NCBI GenBank assembly: GCA_018607135.1
Contig: JABBCA010000017.1
Span: 1 to 38,404, forward strand
DNA from: Opitutales bacterium
GTDB lineage: Bacteria > Verrucomicrobiota > Verrucomicrobiia > Opitutales > Coraliomargaritaceae
Direction of reading: 5' to 3'
Length of the DNA: 38,404 nucleotides
Below the pieces are notes generated by a model that was not told the DNA's origin, did no database searches, and saw only the letters and a program-made list of their open reading frames with translations. The translations under genes were made by a program, and so were the position numbers. Of the stretch, positions 1 to 8,618 are shown piece after piece (position 1 is the stretch's first letter; the number at the start of each line of letters is the position of its first letter).

Positions 1-763
1 CTGCAGTGAGCACATTCTTGCCCTTGGCTTTTTTGATGCCCGTAACCTTAGTCTTGAGATGAAAATTAAGACCTTGTTTTTTGAAGAGACGTTCCGCCAT
101 CTTGGAAACATCTTTATCGAAGGTCGGGGCGATGGTAGGCAAAAATTCGATAACATCGACTTGTGCCCCTAAGCGTGCCCATACAGAACCAAGCTCGAGA
201 CCAATAGCGCCCGCGCCCACGACCGCCATTTTTTCGGGGACTTTGTCGAAAGCGATTGCTTGATCACTGCTGACAACGGTTTCGCCATCAAATTTCAAGA
301 AGGGCAGTTCGATCGTTGAAGAACCGGTCGCGAGGATGATGTGCTTACCTTCAATATCAATATTCTGTCCCGTTGCTCGAACGCTGACTTTGTTGCCACC
401 TGCTAATGAACCGAGGCCATTGAAGACCTTGATCTTGTTGGCTTTCATCAAATGCTTTACGCCATTGCGAAGCTGATCGACTGTTTTGCTCTTTTTCTCC
501 ATGAGCTTTTCAATGCTGATGGAGAGGTTCGTCAAATCGATGCCGTGTTGTGCTGCACCATGACCGGCGAAGTGATACATCTCAGTCGAGTGGAGGAGTG
601 CTTTGCTGGGAATACAGCCGACGTTTAAGCAAGTGCCGCCAAGGTTGTCATCTTTTTCAATGATGGCGGTTTTTAAACCGAGTTGTGCACCGCGTATGGC
701 GGCGACATAGCCGCCAGGGCCAGAACCGATGACAACGAGATCGAAATGATTTTCTTCAGACAT
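1..763 (-). CDS. lpdA: Dihydrolipoamide dehydrogenase (E3), C-terminus outside window
   Basis: FAD-dependent E3 subunit that reoxidises the lipoyl group of 2-oxoacid dehydrogenase complexes and passes electrons to NAD+. I translated the minus strand from the ATG at 763-761. It begins [19 protein letters not shown] (dinucleotide-binding GxGxxG) and carries the redox-active disulfide motif [13 protein letters not shown] with Cys45 and Cys50. A second GxGxxG ([15 protein letters not shown]) marks the NAD site. About 254 of the usual ~465 residues are present; the reading frame is open to the left edge, so the dimerisation domain is missing only because the window ends. It lies downstream of sucA and sucB on the same strand, so it is very likely the E3 of that complex, although E3 can also serve pyruvate dehydrogenase. 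Confidence 0.96.
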   Translation of the reverse strand, partial: MSEENHFDLVVIGSGPGGYVAAIRGAQLGLKTAIIEKDDNLGGTCLNVGCIPSKALLHSTEMYHFAGHGAAQHGIDLTNLSISIEKLMEKKSKTVDQLRNGVKHLMKANKIKVFNGLGSLAGGNKVSVRATGQNIDIEGKHIILATGSSTIELPFLKFDGETVVSSDQAIAFDKVPEKMAVVGAGAIGLELGSVWARLGAQVDVIEFLPTIAPTFDKDVSKMAERLFKKQGLNFHLKTKVTGIKKAKGKNVLTA

Positions 764-774
764 ATTAGAAATGG

Positions 775-830
775 CTAATGAGTAGTGACTAATGAGTAAT
801 GGCTAATGGGTAATAGCTAATTGGTGATGG
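775..830. repeat. Four imperfect 14-bp tandem repeats between sucB and lpdA
   Basis: Four consecutive 14-bp units start at 775, 789, 803 and 817. All begin CTAAT and follow the pattern CTAATGRGTARTGR with small changes. They fill almost the whole gap between the sucB stop (844) and the lpdA start (763), so they would lie in the mRNA leader of lpdA. TAATG-type satellites of this kind often vary in copy number. I see no RBS or promoter within them. Confidence 0.85.
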
Positions 831-843
831 TTTATTGCTAAGA

Positions 844-2097
844 TTAAATGCCGAAGAGTAGGCGGCTTGGGTCTTCGATGGCTTCCTTAATTTTGACTAG
901 GAAGGTTACGGCTTCTTTGCCATCGATGAGACGGTGGTCGTAGCTGAGCGCTAGATACATCATCGGGCGAATCACAATTTCACCGTTCACTACAACCGCA
1001 CGTTCAGTGATGTTGTGAAGGCCGAGGATTGCAGGTTGCGGGTAGTTGATAATCGGAGTGCTCAACATGGAGCCGTAGATACCGCCATTAGAAATAGTGA
1101 AGACACCGCCTTCGAGGTCGCTCATTTGAATCTTACCCTCACGTGCGAGCTTAGCGTAGGCAATGATGTCACCCTCAATTTCAGCAAATCCTTTTTGATC
1201 ACAATCGCGCAGCACTGGAACCATGAGCCCCTTGTCCGTGCCCACTGCGACACCAATATCGAAGAAGTTTTGAGAAACAATTTCGTTGCCCTCGATACGA
1301 GCATTCACTTCTGGGACTGCTTGCAATGCGTGGGTGACTGCTTTGGTAAAGAATGACATGAATCCAAGCTTTAGACCATGGCGTTCAACAAACTTTTCTT
1401 GGTGTTGCTTGCGCAGCTTCATGACTGAACTCATGTCTACCTCATTGAAAGTGGTCAGCATCGCTGCTTCTTGAGTCGCAGTTACCAGGCGCTCTGCAAT
1501 CTTGCGGCGCAGTGGACTCATTTTCTTACGAGTCTCGCGTTCGCCATTGTTAGCTGAAGTCGCTTTTACTGGTGCTGGAGCTGCCTTTGCGGGCGCCGCG
1601 GGTGCTGGTTTAGCTGGGGTAGGTGCTTTGGCAGCTTCGAGAATGTCATTTTTAGTGACGCGGCCATCTTTGCCGCTGCCAGCGACAGCGGCTGGATTTA
1701 CGCCCGTTTCTTCTGCGGCTTTGCGAGCAGCGGGTGAGAGTGTTGCCACGGGATCTACTTTTGATTCAGCACTTGCAGCAGCAGGAGCCTGTGCAGGTGC
1801 TGCTTCATTTTGAGTAGCGGTTTCTGCAGGTGCTGCTGCTTTGTCTGAAGCGGTGCCTTGTGCGCTCTCGTCAATGGTGGCCACCACTTGACCGATGTCG
1901 ACTTCCTCGTCGGCTTCGACTTTGATTGAGATCACGCCCGAGACTTCTGCAGCAGCCTCTGAGGTAATCTTATCGGTTTCAAGTTCGTAGATCGGTTGAT
2001 CTTTCTCGACGTAGTCACCGTCATTTACGTGCCATGCGGCGAGGATGCCGCTGCTGATGGATTCGCCCATCGCGGGAATTTTAACTTCTGTAGCCAT
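844..2097 (-). CDS. sucB: Dihydrolipoyllysine-residue succinyltransferase (E2 of 2-oxoglutarate dehydrogenase)
   Basis: E2 core of the 2-oxoglutarate dehydrogenase complex; it transfers the succinyl group from lipoate to CoA in the TCA cycle. Residues 1-75 form a lipoyl domain with the modified lysine in ETDKITSE (Lys43). An Ala/Pro-rich linker follows, then a peripheral subunit-binding domain at about 119-155 ([19 protein letters not shown]), a second Ala/Pro linker, and the catalytic domain from about 190. The catalytic signature [13 protein letters not shown] near the C-terminus supplies His388 and Asp392. The length of 417 residues is normal, with a single lipoyl domain. It lies 41 bp after sucA on the same strand, as expected for a sucAB operon. 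Pairing with sucA favours succinyl over acetyl specificity. Confidence 0.95.
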   Translation of the reverse strand: MATEVKIPAMGESISSGILAAWHVNDGDYVEKDQPIYELETDKITSEAAAEVSGVISIKVEADEEVDIGQVVATIDESAQGTASDKAAAPAETATQNEAAPAQAPAAASAESKVDPVATLSPAARKAAEETGVNPAAVAGSGKDGRVTKNDILEAAKAPTPAKPAPAAPAKAAPAPVKATSANNGERETRKKMSPLRRKIAERLVTATQEAAMLTTFNEVDMSSVMKLRKQHQEKFVERHGLKLGFMSFFTKAVTHALQAVPEVNARIEGNEIVSQNFFDIGVAVGTDKGLMVPVLRDCDQKGFAEIEGDIIAYAKLAREGKIQMSDLEGGVFTISNGGIYGSMLSTPIINYPQPAILGLHNITERAVVVNGEIVIRPMMYLALSYDHRLIDGKEAVTFLVKIKEAIEDPSRLLFGI

Positions 2098-2138
2098 TTT
2101 AATTTTGAAAAGTGGTAATGTTAGGAAAGTAAGAGAGT

Positions 2139-4871
2139 TTAGAGTTCAAAAGCAGACTTCACTAGGCGGGCTTGCTCATGTTTGTGCATCGCTAAGGAAC
2201 CCACTGCGGGACTTGCGGAGGATTTACGACCTGCGTATAGGGGCATCTTTTCGACTGCTTCCATGATCCTTGGCGCGATGAAAGACCAGCCACCCATGTT
2301 CTTAGGCTCTTCTTGGCACCATACCAACTTCTGAGCTTTTGGATAATTGGCGACGATACGCTGCAAGAGGTCAACGTTGAGAGGATAGAATTGCTCAATG
2401 CGAACCACAGCGGTATCTTTTATCTTGTTTTCGACGCGATAGGCTTCGAGGTCGTAGTAAACTTTACCAGAGCAGAAAACAACACGCTTTGCGGTCTTCT
2501 TTGTCACAGTCTCATCGTCGAGGATTGACCAGAATTCGTTTTCAGTGAAATTCTCTACTTTGGATACGCAGTCCTTGTTGCGAAGCAGGCTCTTTGGCGA
2601 CATAATGATCAAAGGCTTTTTAAATTCGCGCTTCATTTGTCTGCGCAGCACGTGGAATAACTGAGCAGGTGTGGTAAGGTTACATACTTGAATGTTGTTT
2701 TCGGCACAGCTCTGAAGGAAGCGCTCTAGGCGTGCTGAGGAGTGCTCAGGGCCCTGGCCTTCGTAGCCGTGAGGTAGCAGCATGACCAGCCCGCTGAGGC
2801 GACCCCATTTCGACTCACTGCTAGTTATGAACTGGTCGATGATTACCTGCGCACCGTTTACAAAGTCGCCGAATTGAGCTTCCCAGATACAGAGCATTTG
2901 TGGGTAGTCGAGCGAGTAGCCATAGTCGAAGCCAAGCACTGCAGCTTCGGATAGCAAGGAGTTGTGAACACAGAATTGCCCCTGATCCTCGCTGAGGTTA
3001 AGTAGAGGGATGTAGCTTTCGCGCGTCTTATCGTCGTAGAGCACTGCGTGACGGTGACTGAATGTGCCGCGTTCGCAATCTTGCCCTGATAGGCGCACCG
3101 GATTTTTATCCATTAACAGGCTGCCAAATGCGAGTGCTTCGCCCATGCCCCAATCAATTCCAGTGTCTTCATTGAAGGCTTTAGCTTTGGCTTTGAGCTG
3201 ACGAACGATCTTTTTATTCGCGCTAAAGTCGTCTGGGATGTGAGTGATCCGATCCGCGATATGCTGCAGCTCTTTTTTGGAAATGCGAGTATTGTAGCCC
3301 TTAAAATTGTAGGGTGGTTGTTTTTTTGCGTTGGAACCTGCAAATGGATCGACCTTCTCGTTTTCTTTTTGCTTCGCAGTTTCGAAAGACGCTTCGAGGC
3401 GCTTCAGGTAGTCGCCTTCAATCTCGTCAATTTCTGCTTGTGTAAACTCGCCGCTATTGACCAATCGCTCGGCAAGTGAACGGCCAATGGGCTTCATACT
3501 TTTGATGGTTTTATACAGCAAAGGTTGAGTAAAGGCGGGTTCGTCAGACTCGTTGTGTCCATGCTTTCGCCAGCAATACATATCAATCACCACGTCGCAA
3601 CCAAAGGTTTGACGATAGTCAAATGCAGCTTCACAAGCAGCGATGACTGCGAGTGGATCATTGCCATTCACGTGAAAAATGGGTGCTTCTACAATCTTCG
3701 CAACATCGGTGCAATAGCGACTCGAACGTGCTTCTGAAGGATCGGTGGTGAAGCCAATTTGATTATTGATTACTAAGTGAATGGTTCCACCAGTGCGATA
3801 GCCCTTGAGTTGCGAGAAGTTGAACACTTCGGCGACCACGCCTTGACCCGCAATCGCAGCATCACCGTGGATCAAAACGGGTAGCACTGCCTTACGTTCA
3901 AGGTCGCCACGAATGCGCTGACGAGCGCGTGCCTTGCCTTCTACGACTGGATTGACCGCTTCTAGGTGACTCGGGTTTGCTGCCAGTCGGAGCTCAACTT
4001 CATGGCCATCAGCAGCTTTACGCTTGGTTTCAAATCCTAGGTGATACTTTACATCACCGTCTCCATGTATGGTGTCTGGAATGTAGTTTTCAGAGAACTC
4101 TTGAAAAATATAATCGAATGATTTGCCGAGGAAATTTGCTAGAACATTGAGGCGTCCGCGGTGAGCCATGCCCATTACAATTTCATCCACACCATTTTTA
4201 CCACAACGATCCAGGATGCTCTCTAGGCATGCGATCATCGTTTCGCCACCTTCGAGTGAGAAACGTTTTTGCCCAACAAAGCGCGTCTGCAAAAAGCTCT
4301 CAAAGTCTTCCGCTTCCATGATAGTGCGGACGATGCGATGCTTTTCTTCTTTCGTGAAGCGGGGAATAAAACATTCAGGTTCAATGCGGGCCTGAATCCA
4401 GCGGCGCTTCGGCGTCTCTTGTATATGGATGTATTCCGCACCGATGGTGTGGCAATAGGTTTTCTCCAAACGCTCAATCAGCTCGCGCAAGGTCATTTCG
4501 ACACCGCCCAGATAATTTCCAGTGTGGAAAACGAGCTCTAGGTCCGCCTCGGTAAATCCGAGACGCTCCAAGGTGAGCCGCGGATTGGCAGGTGCATCCG
4601 CTTGTAATGGGTTGAAACGAGCAATGGTGTGTCCGATCGAACGGTAGGCGTAGATTAAGCCAATCGCTCGTGCTTGCTTCGTTGCGTCACTGTCGGCCTC
4701 GGATGGAGTGACGCCAGCGATGTCAGGTTTTCCAGATTCTTGGGCGAGCTCAAAGCCTTCGAAGAAAGCGCGCCATTCGGGGTCGACAGATTGAGAGTTG
4801 GAAATCCAAGCCTCATAATTTTGGTCAATCAAGTCTGCGTTCCAGCGACTTGTGATTGTGGAGTGCTTCAT
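2139..4871 (-). CDS. sucA: 2-oxoglutarate dehydrogenase E1 component
   Basis: Thiamine-diphosphate-dependent E1 that decarboxylates 2-oxoglutarate and succinylates the E2 lipoyl group. The N-terminal segment ([30 protein letters not shown]) is the E2-interaction segment typical of OdhA/SucA. Family hallmarks in order are [47 protein letters not shown] and [13 protein letters not shown], followed by the transketolase-like pyrimidine-binding half and the C-terminal domain ([15 protein letters not shown]). The length of 910 residues is normal. The frame can be opened at a TTG at 4880, but the ATG at 4871 is the likelier start; neither has a clear Shine-Dalgarno sequence. It is divergent from the gene at 5026, and the 145-bp gap should hold both promoters. 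Confidence 0.95.
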   Translation of the reverse strand: MKHSTITSRWNADLIDQNYEAWISNSQSVDPEWRAFFEGFELAQESGKPDIAGVTPSEADSDATKQARAIGLIYAYRSIGHTIARFNPLQADAPANPRLTLERLGFTEADLELVFHTGNYLGGVEMTLRELIERLEKTYCHTIGAEYIHIQETPKRRWIQARIEPECFIPRFTKEEKHRIVRTIMEAEDFESFLQTRFVGQKRFSLEGGETMIACLESILDRCGKNGVDEIVMGMAHRGRLNVLANFLGKSFDYIFQEFSENYIPDTIHGDGDVKYHLGFETKRKAADGHEVELRLAANPSHLEAVNPVVEGKARARQRIRGDLERKAVLPVLIHGDAAIAGQGVVAEVFNFSQLKGYRTGGTIHLVINNQIGFTTDPSEARSSRYCTDVAKIVEAPIFHVNGNDPLAVIAACEAAFDYRQTFGCDVVIDMYCWRKHGHNESDEPAFTQPLLYKTIKSMKPIGRSLAERLVNSGEFTQAEIDEIEGDYLKRLEASFETAKQKENEKVDPFAGSNAKKQPPYNFKGYNTRISKKELQHIADRITHIPDDFSANKKIVRQLKAKAKAFNEDTGIDWGMGEALAFGSLLMDKNPVRLSGQDCERGTFSHRHAVLYDDKTRESYIPLLNLSEDQGQFCVHNSLLSEAAVLGFDYGYSLDYPQMLCIWEAQFGDFVNGAQVIIDQFITSSESKWGRLSGLVMLLPHGYEGQGPEHSSARLERFLQSCAENNIQVCNLTTPAQLFHVLRRQMKREFKKPLIIMSPKSLLRNKDCVSKVENFTENEFWSILDDETVTKKTAKRVVFCSGKVYYDLEAYRVENKIKDTAVVRIEQFYPLNVDLLQRIVANYPKAQKLVWCQEEPKNMGGWSFIAPRIMEAVEKMPLYAGRKSSASPAVGSLAMHKHEQARLVKSAFEL

Positions 4872-5025
4872 GCTATTCAATTGGGTAAATAAAGGTCGCT
4901 AAGATGCACCGATGTATTAGTGATACAAATCTTAAAGAAAGATATTGATGGTTATTCGAAATGCTAATGGTAGGATCTTTAAGTTAAGGCTTTGCGACTT
5001 ATTTTTAGTCTGATTTACTCGCTAG

Positions 5026-5238
5026 ATGGATCGTGAACAAGTCAAAGCAGACCTAGAGTGTATCAGCCAAAAAAGGCCTCTTTGCCCTGGTGAAACCTTA
5101 GCGACGGTGTTACATCGTTTGGATGCTGTAACCTCAGAAGCTGGTCTACCCGAGCGTTTGAAGCACTACCTTTCGCGACGGAGTTACTTAAAAGCTCTTG
5201 AGTGGCTGGAAAATCCAGATACCCCTCATCGAGTATGA
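5026..5238 (+). CDS. Small conserved-looking protein coupled to a SUI1-domain gene
   Basis: A 70-residue protein I do not recognise. It is soluble and charged, with no membrane segment or signal. The first half is KADLECISQKRPLCPGETL and the rest is mostly helical (VLHRLDAVTSEAGLPERLKHYLSRRSYLKALEWLE). Its stop codon overlaps the ATG of the next gene by four bases (ATGA at 5235-5238), the usual sign of translational coupling, which is the best argument that it is real. A helper role for the downstream SUI1-like protein is possible but is pure context. There is no strong Shine-Dalgarno before the ATG. Confidence 0.7.
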   Translation: MDREQVKADLECISQKRPLCPGETLATVLHRLDAVTSEAGLPERLKHYLSRRSYLKALEWLENPDTPHRV

Positions 5239-5633
5239 GTTCACGCAAGACTTCTAAAATATCGATCGACGGTGATTCAGAATCATTGGACAACAACCCA
5301 TTTGGTGGTTTAAATTTGGGCGAATTGCCAGAAGCGCCGCCGCTCGCTAGCACAATTCATAAGCCTAAACAGAAAAAAACGGTTTCAAAAGGGCGAGTGG
5401 AAGTGCGAAGAGAAAAAGCAGGCCGAGGTGGAAAGACGGTGACGACTCTTCGCGAGTTTGCGACGCATATACCGCTTACTGAGCTGGATAAGCTAACTTT
5501 TGATTTAAAGAAAACATGCGCATGTGGAGGAACACTCAAAGGCAGAGTGGTTGAACTGCAAGGCGATGTATGTGTGCGTGTTTTATCTGAATTGGAAAAT
5601 CGCGGTTATCGGCCAGTTCGAGCAGGTGGCTAA
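5235..5633 (+). CDS. SUI1/YciH-family translation-initiation-factor-like protein
   Basis: A 132-residue protein related to eukaryotic eIF1 and bacterial YciH, which bind the small ribosomal subunit and affect start-codon fidelity. The N-terminal half is low-complexity and basic (residues 1-60). The C-terminal half carries the SUI1 fold: GGKTVTTLREF, then LKKTCACGGTLKGRVVELQGD and ENRGYRPVRAGG. The frame extends upstream to a GTG at 5202, but the ATG at 5235 is chosen because it gives the 4-bp overlap with the preceding gene. The final Gly-Gly-stop lies at the start of a 33-bp perfect tandem duplication that runs into the 3' flank, so the stop codon itself has been duplicated. Confidence 0.85.
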   Translation: MSSRKTSKISIDGDSESLDNNPFGGLNLGELPEAPPLASTIHKPKQKKTVSKGRVEVRREKAGRGGKTVTTLREFATHIPLTELDKLTFDLKKTCACGGTLKGRVVELQGDVCVRVLSELENRGYRPVRAGG

Positions 5634-5697
5634 TTCGCAAAGCAGGACGAGCCTATTGGTGGCTAATTCGCAAAGCAGGACGAGCCTATTGGTGGCT
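5625..5697. repeat. 33-bp perfect tandem duplication across the SUI1 stop codon
   Basis: The unit at 5625-5657 is repeated exactly at 5658-5690, and 7 more bases (GGTGGCT) start a third copy at 5691-5697. The unit begins with GGTGGCTAATTCG, which includes the last two codons and the stop of the SUI1-like gene. The sequence after the partial copy diverges. The reading frame of the gene is not changed, because the first stop is intact. Confidence 0.95.
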
Positions 5698-5960
5698 CGC
5701 CCTGAGCTGGCATTGTTATGCCAGAAGAGGATATCATAATGGCGACCCGGCTGGCTAGGCCTGCACTAGATCTGATCCGGTTGACACCCTTATCTGAATG
5801 AGACTCGTTCGCTCTGAGTAGGTTCCCTTAGTTGTTACTGAGCCTTTCGCGGGGTCAGTATTAGCTTTAAGACTTTTGTGGCCATTATTAGGCCCAAAAA
5901 AAGATATTTTGAGCGATAAAAGTAGTTTGCAAGATACGTCCATGGATATAATCTTAAAGT
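5698..5960. other. Intergenic region with one hairpin, no gene seen
   Basis: Gap between the SUI1-like gene and the CBS-pair gene. A perfect 7-bp hairpin, CTGGCAT-TGTT-ATGCCAG, lies at 5707-5724. It has no U-run after it, so it is not a classic intrinsic terminator. A TTGACA box occurs near 5780 but without a convincing -10 at the right distance. No ORF here has recognisable protein character. Confidence 0.5.
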
Positions 5961-6419
5961 ATGCCCCTTAATAAAGTATCTGTTACCACTATTCTCGGAG
6001 ACAAGACCTCTTCACTTTACACAATTCCTCTGGATTCTACAGTTGAGACTGCGGTTTCTGAAATGAATCGCCAACGTATTGGTTCACTCATGGTGAAAGA
6101 TGGCGGCCAATGTGTCGGCATCTTTACTGAACGTGATGTTTTAACTCGTGTGGTTGCAGCTGCGCGGGACCCAAAGGAAACCCCACTGGGGGATGTGATG
6201 ACTCGCGATTTTCAGTTTATTGAACCTGGCACCTCCGTTGAAGATGCGATGCAGATCATGACGGACAAGCGCGTGCGTCACTTGCCGATTTTGGAAGGAG
6301 AGGGGAAGAAACTTGTCGGGATGATTTCTATCGGTGATGTCACTCGTTGGCTTTTGAAAGTCAATGAGCTCGAAGCTGAGAATCTGCGCAGGTATGTGTT
6401 TTCCGAGTATCCCGGTTAA
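5961..6419 (+). CDS. CBS-domain-pair protein
   Basis: A 152-residue protein made essentially of two tandem CBS motifs (a Bateman module), which in this family bind adenosyl ligands such as AMP, ATP or SAM and act as sensors. The first motif spans about residues 13-70 (YTIPLDSTVETAVSEMNRQR, GIFTERDVLTRV). The second spans about 80-140 (MTRDFQFIEPGTSVEDAMQI, LVGMISIGDVTRW). There is no catalytic domain, so it is a stand-alone CBS pair whose partner cannot be told from context. The ATG at 5961 has little Shine-Dalgarno character. An intrinsic terminator follows at 6448-6476, so it is probably monocistronic. Confidence 0.88.
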   Translation: MPLNKVSVTTILGDKTSSLYTIPLDSTVETAVSEMNRQRIGSLMVKDGGQCVGIFTERDVLTRVVAAARDPKETPLGDVMTRDFQFIEPGTSVEDAMQIMTDKRVRHLPILEGEGKKLVGMISIGDVTRWLLKVNELEAENLRRYVFSEYPG

Positions 6420-6447
6420 CTATTTACAGCTGTGTCCTTCTTATTGA

Positions 6448-6476
6448 AGCAGCAGTCTCAGGACTGCTGCTTTTTT
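6448..6476 (+). terminator. Intrinsic terminator after the CBS gene
   Basis: A perfect 10-bp stem (AGCAGCAGTC / GACTGCTGCT) with a 4-nt loop TCAG runs directly into six T residues. It lies 29 bp after the CBS stop codon and reads in the plus direction. Confidence 0.93.
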
Positions 6477-6566
6477 GTAGATCACTGTGATTTGCGAATT
6501 TACAAAAATGAAGTAACTATTTTTTAAAGTTCAATTTTTACTCAATGTGAGTTTGAGGCACGTAAC

Positions 6567-7103
6567 ATGCAGAATGGCGTTGGAATAGTGGAAAAACAAA
6601 ACATACTTAGGCGTCTTCATCGGAAGCTCATTCGCGGTGAGGCCAATCCGCGAGTGGTAGCCAACTCAATTGTATTAGACCGAGGTGTCCGATCGCCGGA
6701 ATCCGACGCAACAGAGTTGAATCAATCCTTAATCAGTGTGCGAATTGAGCCAGCATCTGACCAAACTCGTGCACAAAGCTTGTTGAGAGCATGTGCGATC
6801 GAAACTGAAGTATTTACAATTGGTAGGAAGGTCGGTTTCGTCGCACAAGCTCCAGTAGAGGTTGATTTCTGCATCCGCCAAGTTGAGCCATACACTCTCT
6901 CGCGTAGGCATTGTGTCATTGAGCGCGCAGAAGACCACATCACCATTAGCGATCTAGGTGGGAAATATGGTTTTTTAATTGATGACCAGCGGGTTGGAGG
7001 GAGGCCAACGGCTCCTAAGTCGATAGAGCTTAAGAGTGGCACCTATCACTTAGTGCTCGGTCCCAGAGGGAGTAGTGTTTGTTTTGATTTAATTGTTGGC
7101 TAG
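6567..7103 (+). CDS. FHA-domain protein
   Basis: A 178-residue cytoplasmic protein with a forkhead-associated domain in its C-terminal two thirds; FHA domains bind phosphothreonine peptides. The core motifs are FTIGRKVGF (about residues 86-94), the SRRHCVIERAED strand with the conserved Ser-Arg-x-His, and ISDLGGKYGFLIDDQRV, which has Gly-Lys-Tyr-Gly where many members have the conserved Asn loop. The first ~65 residues have no recognisable domain. No serine/threonine kinase or phosphatase lies in the window, so its partner is unknown. The ATG at 6567 is the first in frame. It stands alone between a terminator and ybaB. Confidence 0.8.
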   Translation: MQNGVGIVEKQNILRRLHRKLIRGEANPRVVANSIVLDRGVRSPESDATELNQSLISVRIEPASDQTRAQSLLRACAIETEVFTIGRKVGFVAQAPVEVDFCIRQVEPYTLSRRHCVIERAEDHITISDLGGKYGFLIDDQRVGGRPTAPKSIELKSGTYHLVLGPRGSSVCFDLIVG

Positions 7104-7199
7104 GGATCAAACTTCACTGCAATCAGCTTGACTCAGCGACCGCCATTCGTGGACACTTTGCGTTTTATTATTTAAACCCACAAATAAGGAATAACTATC

Positions 7200-7508
7200 A
7201 TGGCAGGAGTCGGAAAACTACTTAAACAGGCCCAAAAGATGCAGAAGCAGATGGAGGCGATACAGGAACAGCTCGCGGAGCAAATAATCGAAGTGTCAAG
7301 CGGTGGTGGCGCGATTCAAATTAAAATCAACGGGCAAGGCGACTTTCAGTCGTTCAAGATGGATCCTGAGTTTTTGAAGGAAGATGCAGAGTTTATTGAA
7401 GAAACTTTGCTCGCTGCAGTTCAAGAAGCTGCCGCCAAAGCAAAAGAAACCAGTGAAGAGGCCATGGGGTCGGTAACTGGTGGCATGTCTGGTTTTCCTG
7501 GATTTTAA
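7200..7508 (+). CDS. ybaB: YbaB/EbfC nucleoid-associated protein
   Basis: A 102-residue DNA-binding protein of the YbaB/EbfC family, a homodimeric nucleoid-associated factor. The N-terminal helix is rich in Lys, Gln and Met (MAGVGKLLKQAQKMQKQMEA). It is followed by the family strand region GGGAIQIKINGQGDFQSFKMDPEFL and a helical C-terminus ending in a Gly/Met-rich tail. An AAGGA Shine-Dalgarno lies 8 bases before the ATG. It is followed 12 bp later by recR; the ybaB-recR pairing is a widely conserved gene order and supports both calls. Confidence 0.95.
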   Translation: MAGVGKLLKQAQKMQKQMEAIQEQLAEQIIEVSSGGGAIQIKINGQGDFQSFKMDPEFLKEDAEFIEETLLAAVQEAAAKAKETSEEAMGSVTGGMSGFPGF

Positions 7509-7520
7509 AAGTGTGCTCTC

Positions 7521-8117
7521 GTGACGCCTGCTTATGAGAATCTTCTAAACAAGCTCAAGCAACTCCCTGGCTTGGGCTATCGCTCAGCTGAGCGCATTGC
7601 GATGCATCTCTTGGTTGAAAAAACAGAGCATCTAGATGAGTTGCTCAAATCTTTAGAAGCGGCTCGTTCTGCTGTAGGGCGATGTAAAGCCTGTGGCAAC
7701 ATTGCAGAGGAAGAGGTTTGTTCAATCTGCGCGGATACACGTCGCGATTTCAGTAAAATCTGTGTAGTTGAGCATGTGCCCGATTTGATGGCAATTGAGC
7801 GATCTTCCGCATGGAAGGGGCACTACCATGTGCTACACGGTAAACTATCTCCAATTCATGGTGTTGGACCCGAGCAGTTAAATTTTGAAAGCCTGTGTGA
7901 GCGCATTAAGCAGGGTGAAGTTGAGGAGTTCGTTCTGGCATTATCCAATGATATCGAGGGGCAAGCGACCTGCCACTATATTCAAGAAGAACTCTTGGCG
8001 CATACGACGATTAAAGCCACGCGCATTGGTTTTGGCTTACCGAGTGGCGGGGGAGTCACTTATGCAGACTCTGTGACGCTTCGTAGTGCTTTAGATGCTC
8101 GCCGTGACTATCAATAG
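7521..8117 (+). CDS. recR: Recombination mediator RecR
   Basis: RecR works with RecO, and in many species RecF, to load RecA at gaps in single-stranded DNA. The 198 residues show the helix-hairpin-helix LPGLGYRSAERIAMHLL, the Cys4 zinc finger (CKACGNIAEEEVCSIC), the TOPRIM domain (KICVVEHVPDLMAIERS through FVLALSNDIEGQATCHYI), and the C-terminal Walker-B-like segment IGFGLPSGGGVTYADSVTL. Length is typical. The start is a GTG at 7521; no in-frame ATG lies before the HhH motif and the family N-terminus aligns with this start. It is probably cotranscribed with ybaB. Its last codons overlap the antisense remnant of a GIY-YIG gene. Confidence 0.96.
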   Translation: MTPAYENLLNKLKQLPGLGYRSAERIAMHLLVEKTEHLDELLKSLEAARSAVGRCKACGNIAEEEVCSICADTRRDFSKICVVEHVPDLMAIERSSAWKGHYHVLHGKLSPIHGVGPEQLNFESLCERIKQGEVEEFVLALSNDIEGQATCHYIQEELLAHTTIKATRIGFGLPSGGGVTYADSVTLRSALDARRDYQ

Positions 8118-8291
8118 GAGAGCTAAGTTTTTCCTCGCTTGTCCAAACGAGCTTCCACGGGCCATGTTTTGCCGTCCACTTTGATTTACCGTCGTTGTGT
8201 TATTGAGGCGATTGATAACATTTTCACTGAGTCCTATATAGCGCTTGGCGCGGTCGTTCTGAAGAACATAGACTTGATAGTTTGTATCCAT
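8091..8291 (-). pseudogene. GIY-YIG (YhbQ/UvrC-N-like) gene remnant, frameshifted
   Basis: The intact N-terminus reads MDTNYQVYVLQNDRAKRYIGLSENVINRLNN, the VYVLxN...YIG core of small GIY-YIG proteins. After that the frame makes no sense, but the -1 frame continues the family perfectly: GKSKWTAKHGPWKLVW. Restoring one C near 8200 (AATAACACAAC to AATAACCACAAC) rejoins the two. Even then the protein runs into the recR coding region and stops at 8056 with a tail unlike the family's C-terminal helix, so it is probably both frameshifted and truncated. It lies beside the tRNA fragment and recombinase border. A sequencing error remains possible for the single missing base. Confidence 0.75.
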
Positions 8292-8303
8292 AGTGATGAT
8301 TAC

Positions 8304-8336
8304 AAAAAAAGCCCCTTAAATCGATTCTAAGGGGCT
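8304..8336 (-). terminator. Intrinsic terminator on the minus strand, downstream of the tRNA
   Basis: A perfect 9-bp stem (AGCCCCTTA / TAAGGGGCT, arms 8310-8318 and 8328-8336), read on the minus strand, is followed by a run of seven T residues (8304-8310). It lies just past the 3' end of the tRNA-Met sequence and would end that transcript. This fits a tRNA gene that originally read leftward. Confidence 0.9.
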
Positions 8337-8341
8337 CAAAT

Positions 8342-8392
8342 TGGGTGCAGGGCTAGGATTTGAACCTAGGACCTTCAGGTTATGAGCCTGAA
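8342..8392 (-). tRNA. 3' portion of tRNA-Met(CAT), probable attachment site at the element border
   Basis: On the minus strand this gives an anticodon arm TCAGG-CTCATAA-CCTGA with anticodon CAT, a variable region AGGTC, a T arm CTAGG-TTCAAAT-CCTAG, and the acceptor 3' strand CCCTGCA followed by C and an encoded CCA. The acceptor would need 5' TGCAGGG, or CGCAGGG for an initiator tRNA with its C1-A72 mismatch. Upstream of the anticodon arm there is no such strand and no D arm. The 5' half is therefore missing, and only the 3' half remains. Tyrosine recombinases commonly integrate into tRNA 3' ends, and one lies 240 bp away. The reading as an att remnant is inference. Confidence 0.78.
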
Positions 8393-8598
8393 ATACTATT
8401 TCCGCCTAAAGCCCTTAAAATAAGGGATTGTAGGCATTTTGGGCACTTTTTATTGACTAACATGGGTCAAAACTTAGTCTTTGAATCATTGATTTAGTAA
8501 TCTTGATTCTTATTGTTTCAGATTGCTACAACAGCCTGAATCTAGCTCATATTGGAAAGCAATCAAGCTTCCGCAGCCAGAAGTGAATAGGCCATCTG

Positions 8599-8618
8599 CA
8601 CGGTGAATAAATACCGTG
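8599..8618. promoter_or_regulatory. Inverted repeat upstream of the integrase
   Basis: CACGGT (8599-8604) and ACCGTG (8613-8618) form a perfect 6-bp inverted repeat with an 8-bp spacer. It lies 17 bp before the integrase ATG at 8635. It could be an operator or a recombinase arm site; nothing in the sequence decides between them. The rest of 8393-8634 shows no gene. Confidence 0.45.

Noticed and set aside
5707-5724. Intrinsic terminator for the SUI1-like gene
   Set aside because: The 7-bp hairpin is perfect but has no following T run, so it is reported only as a hairpin.
5755-5943. A 62-codon minus-strand frame between the SUI1 and CBS genes
   Set aside because: No recognisable motif, no RBS, and it runs through low-complexity intergenic sequence.
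8139-8330. A 63-codon plus-strand frame after recR
   Set aside because: It is the antisense shadow of the GIY-YIG remnant and runs through its terminator.
8342-8418. A full-length tRNA-Met gene
   Set aside because: The 3' half folds well, but the 5' side gives no D arm and only a four-base match to the acceptor strand, so a complete cloverleaf is not supported.
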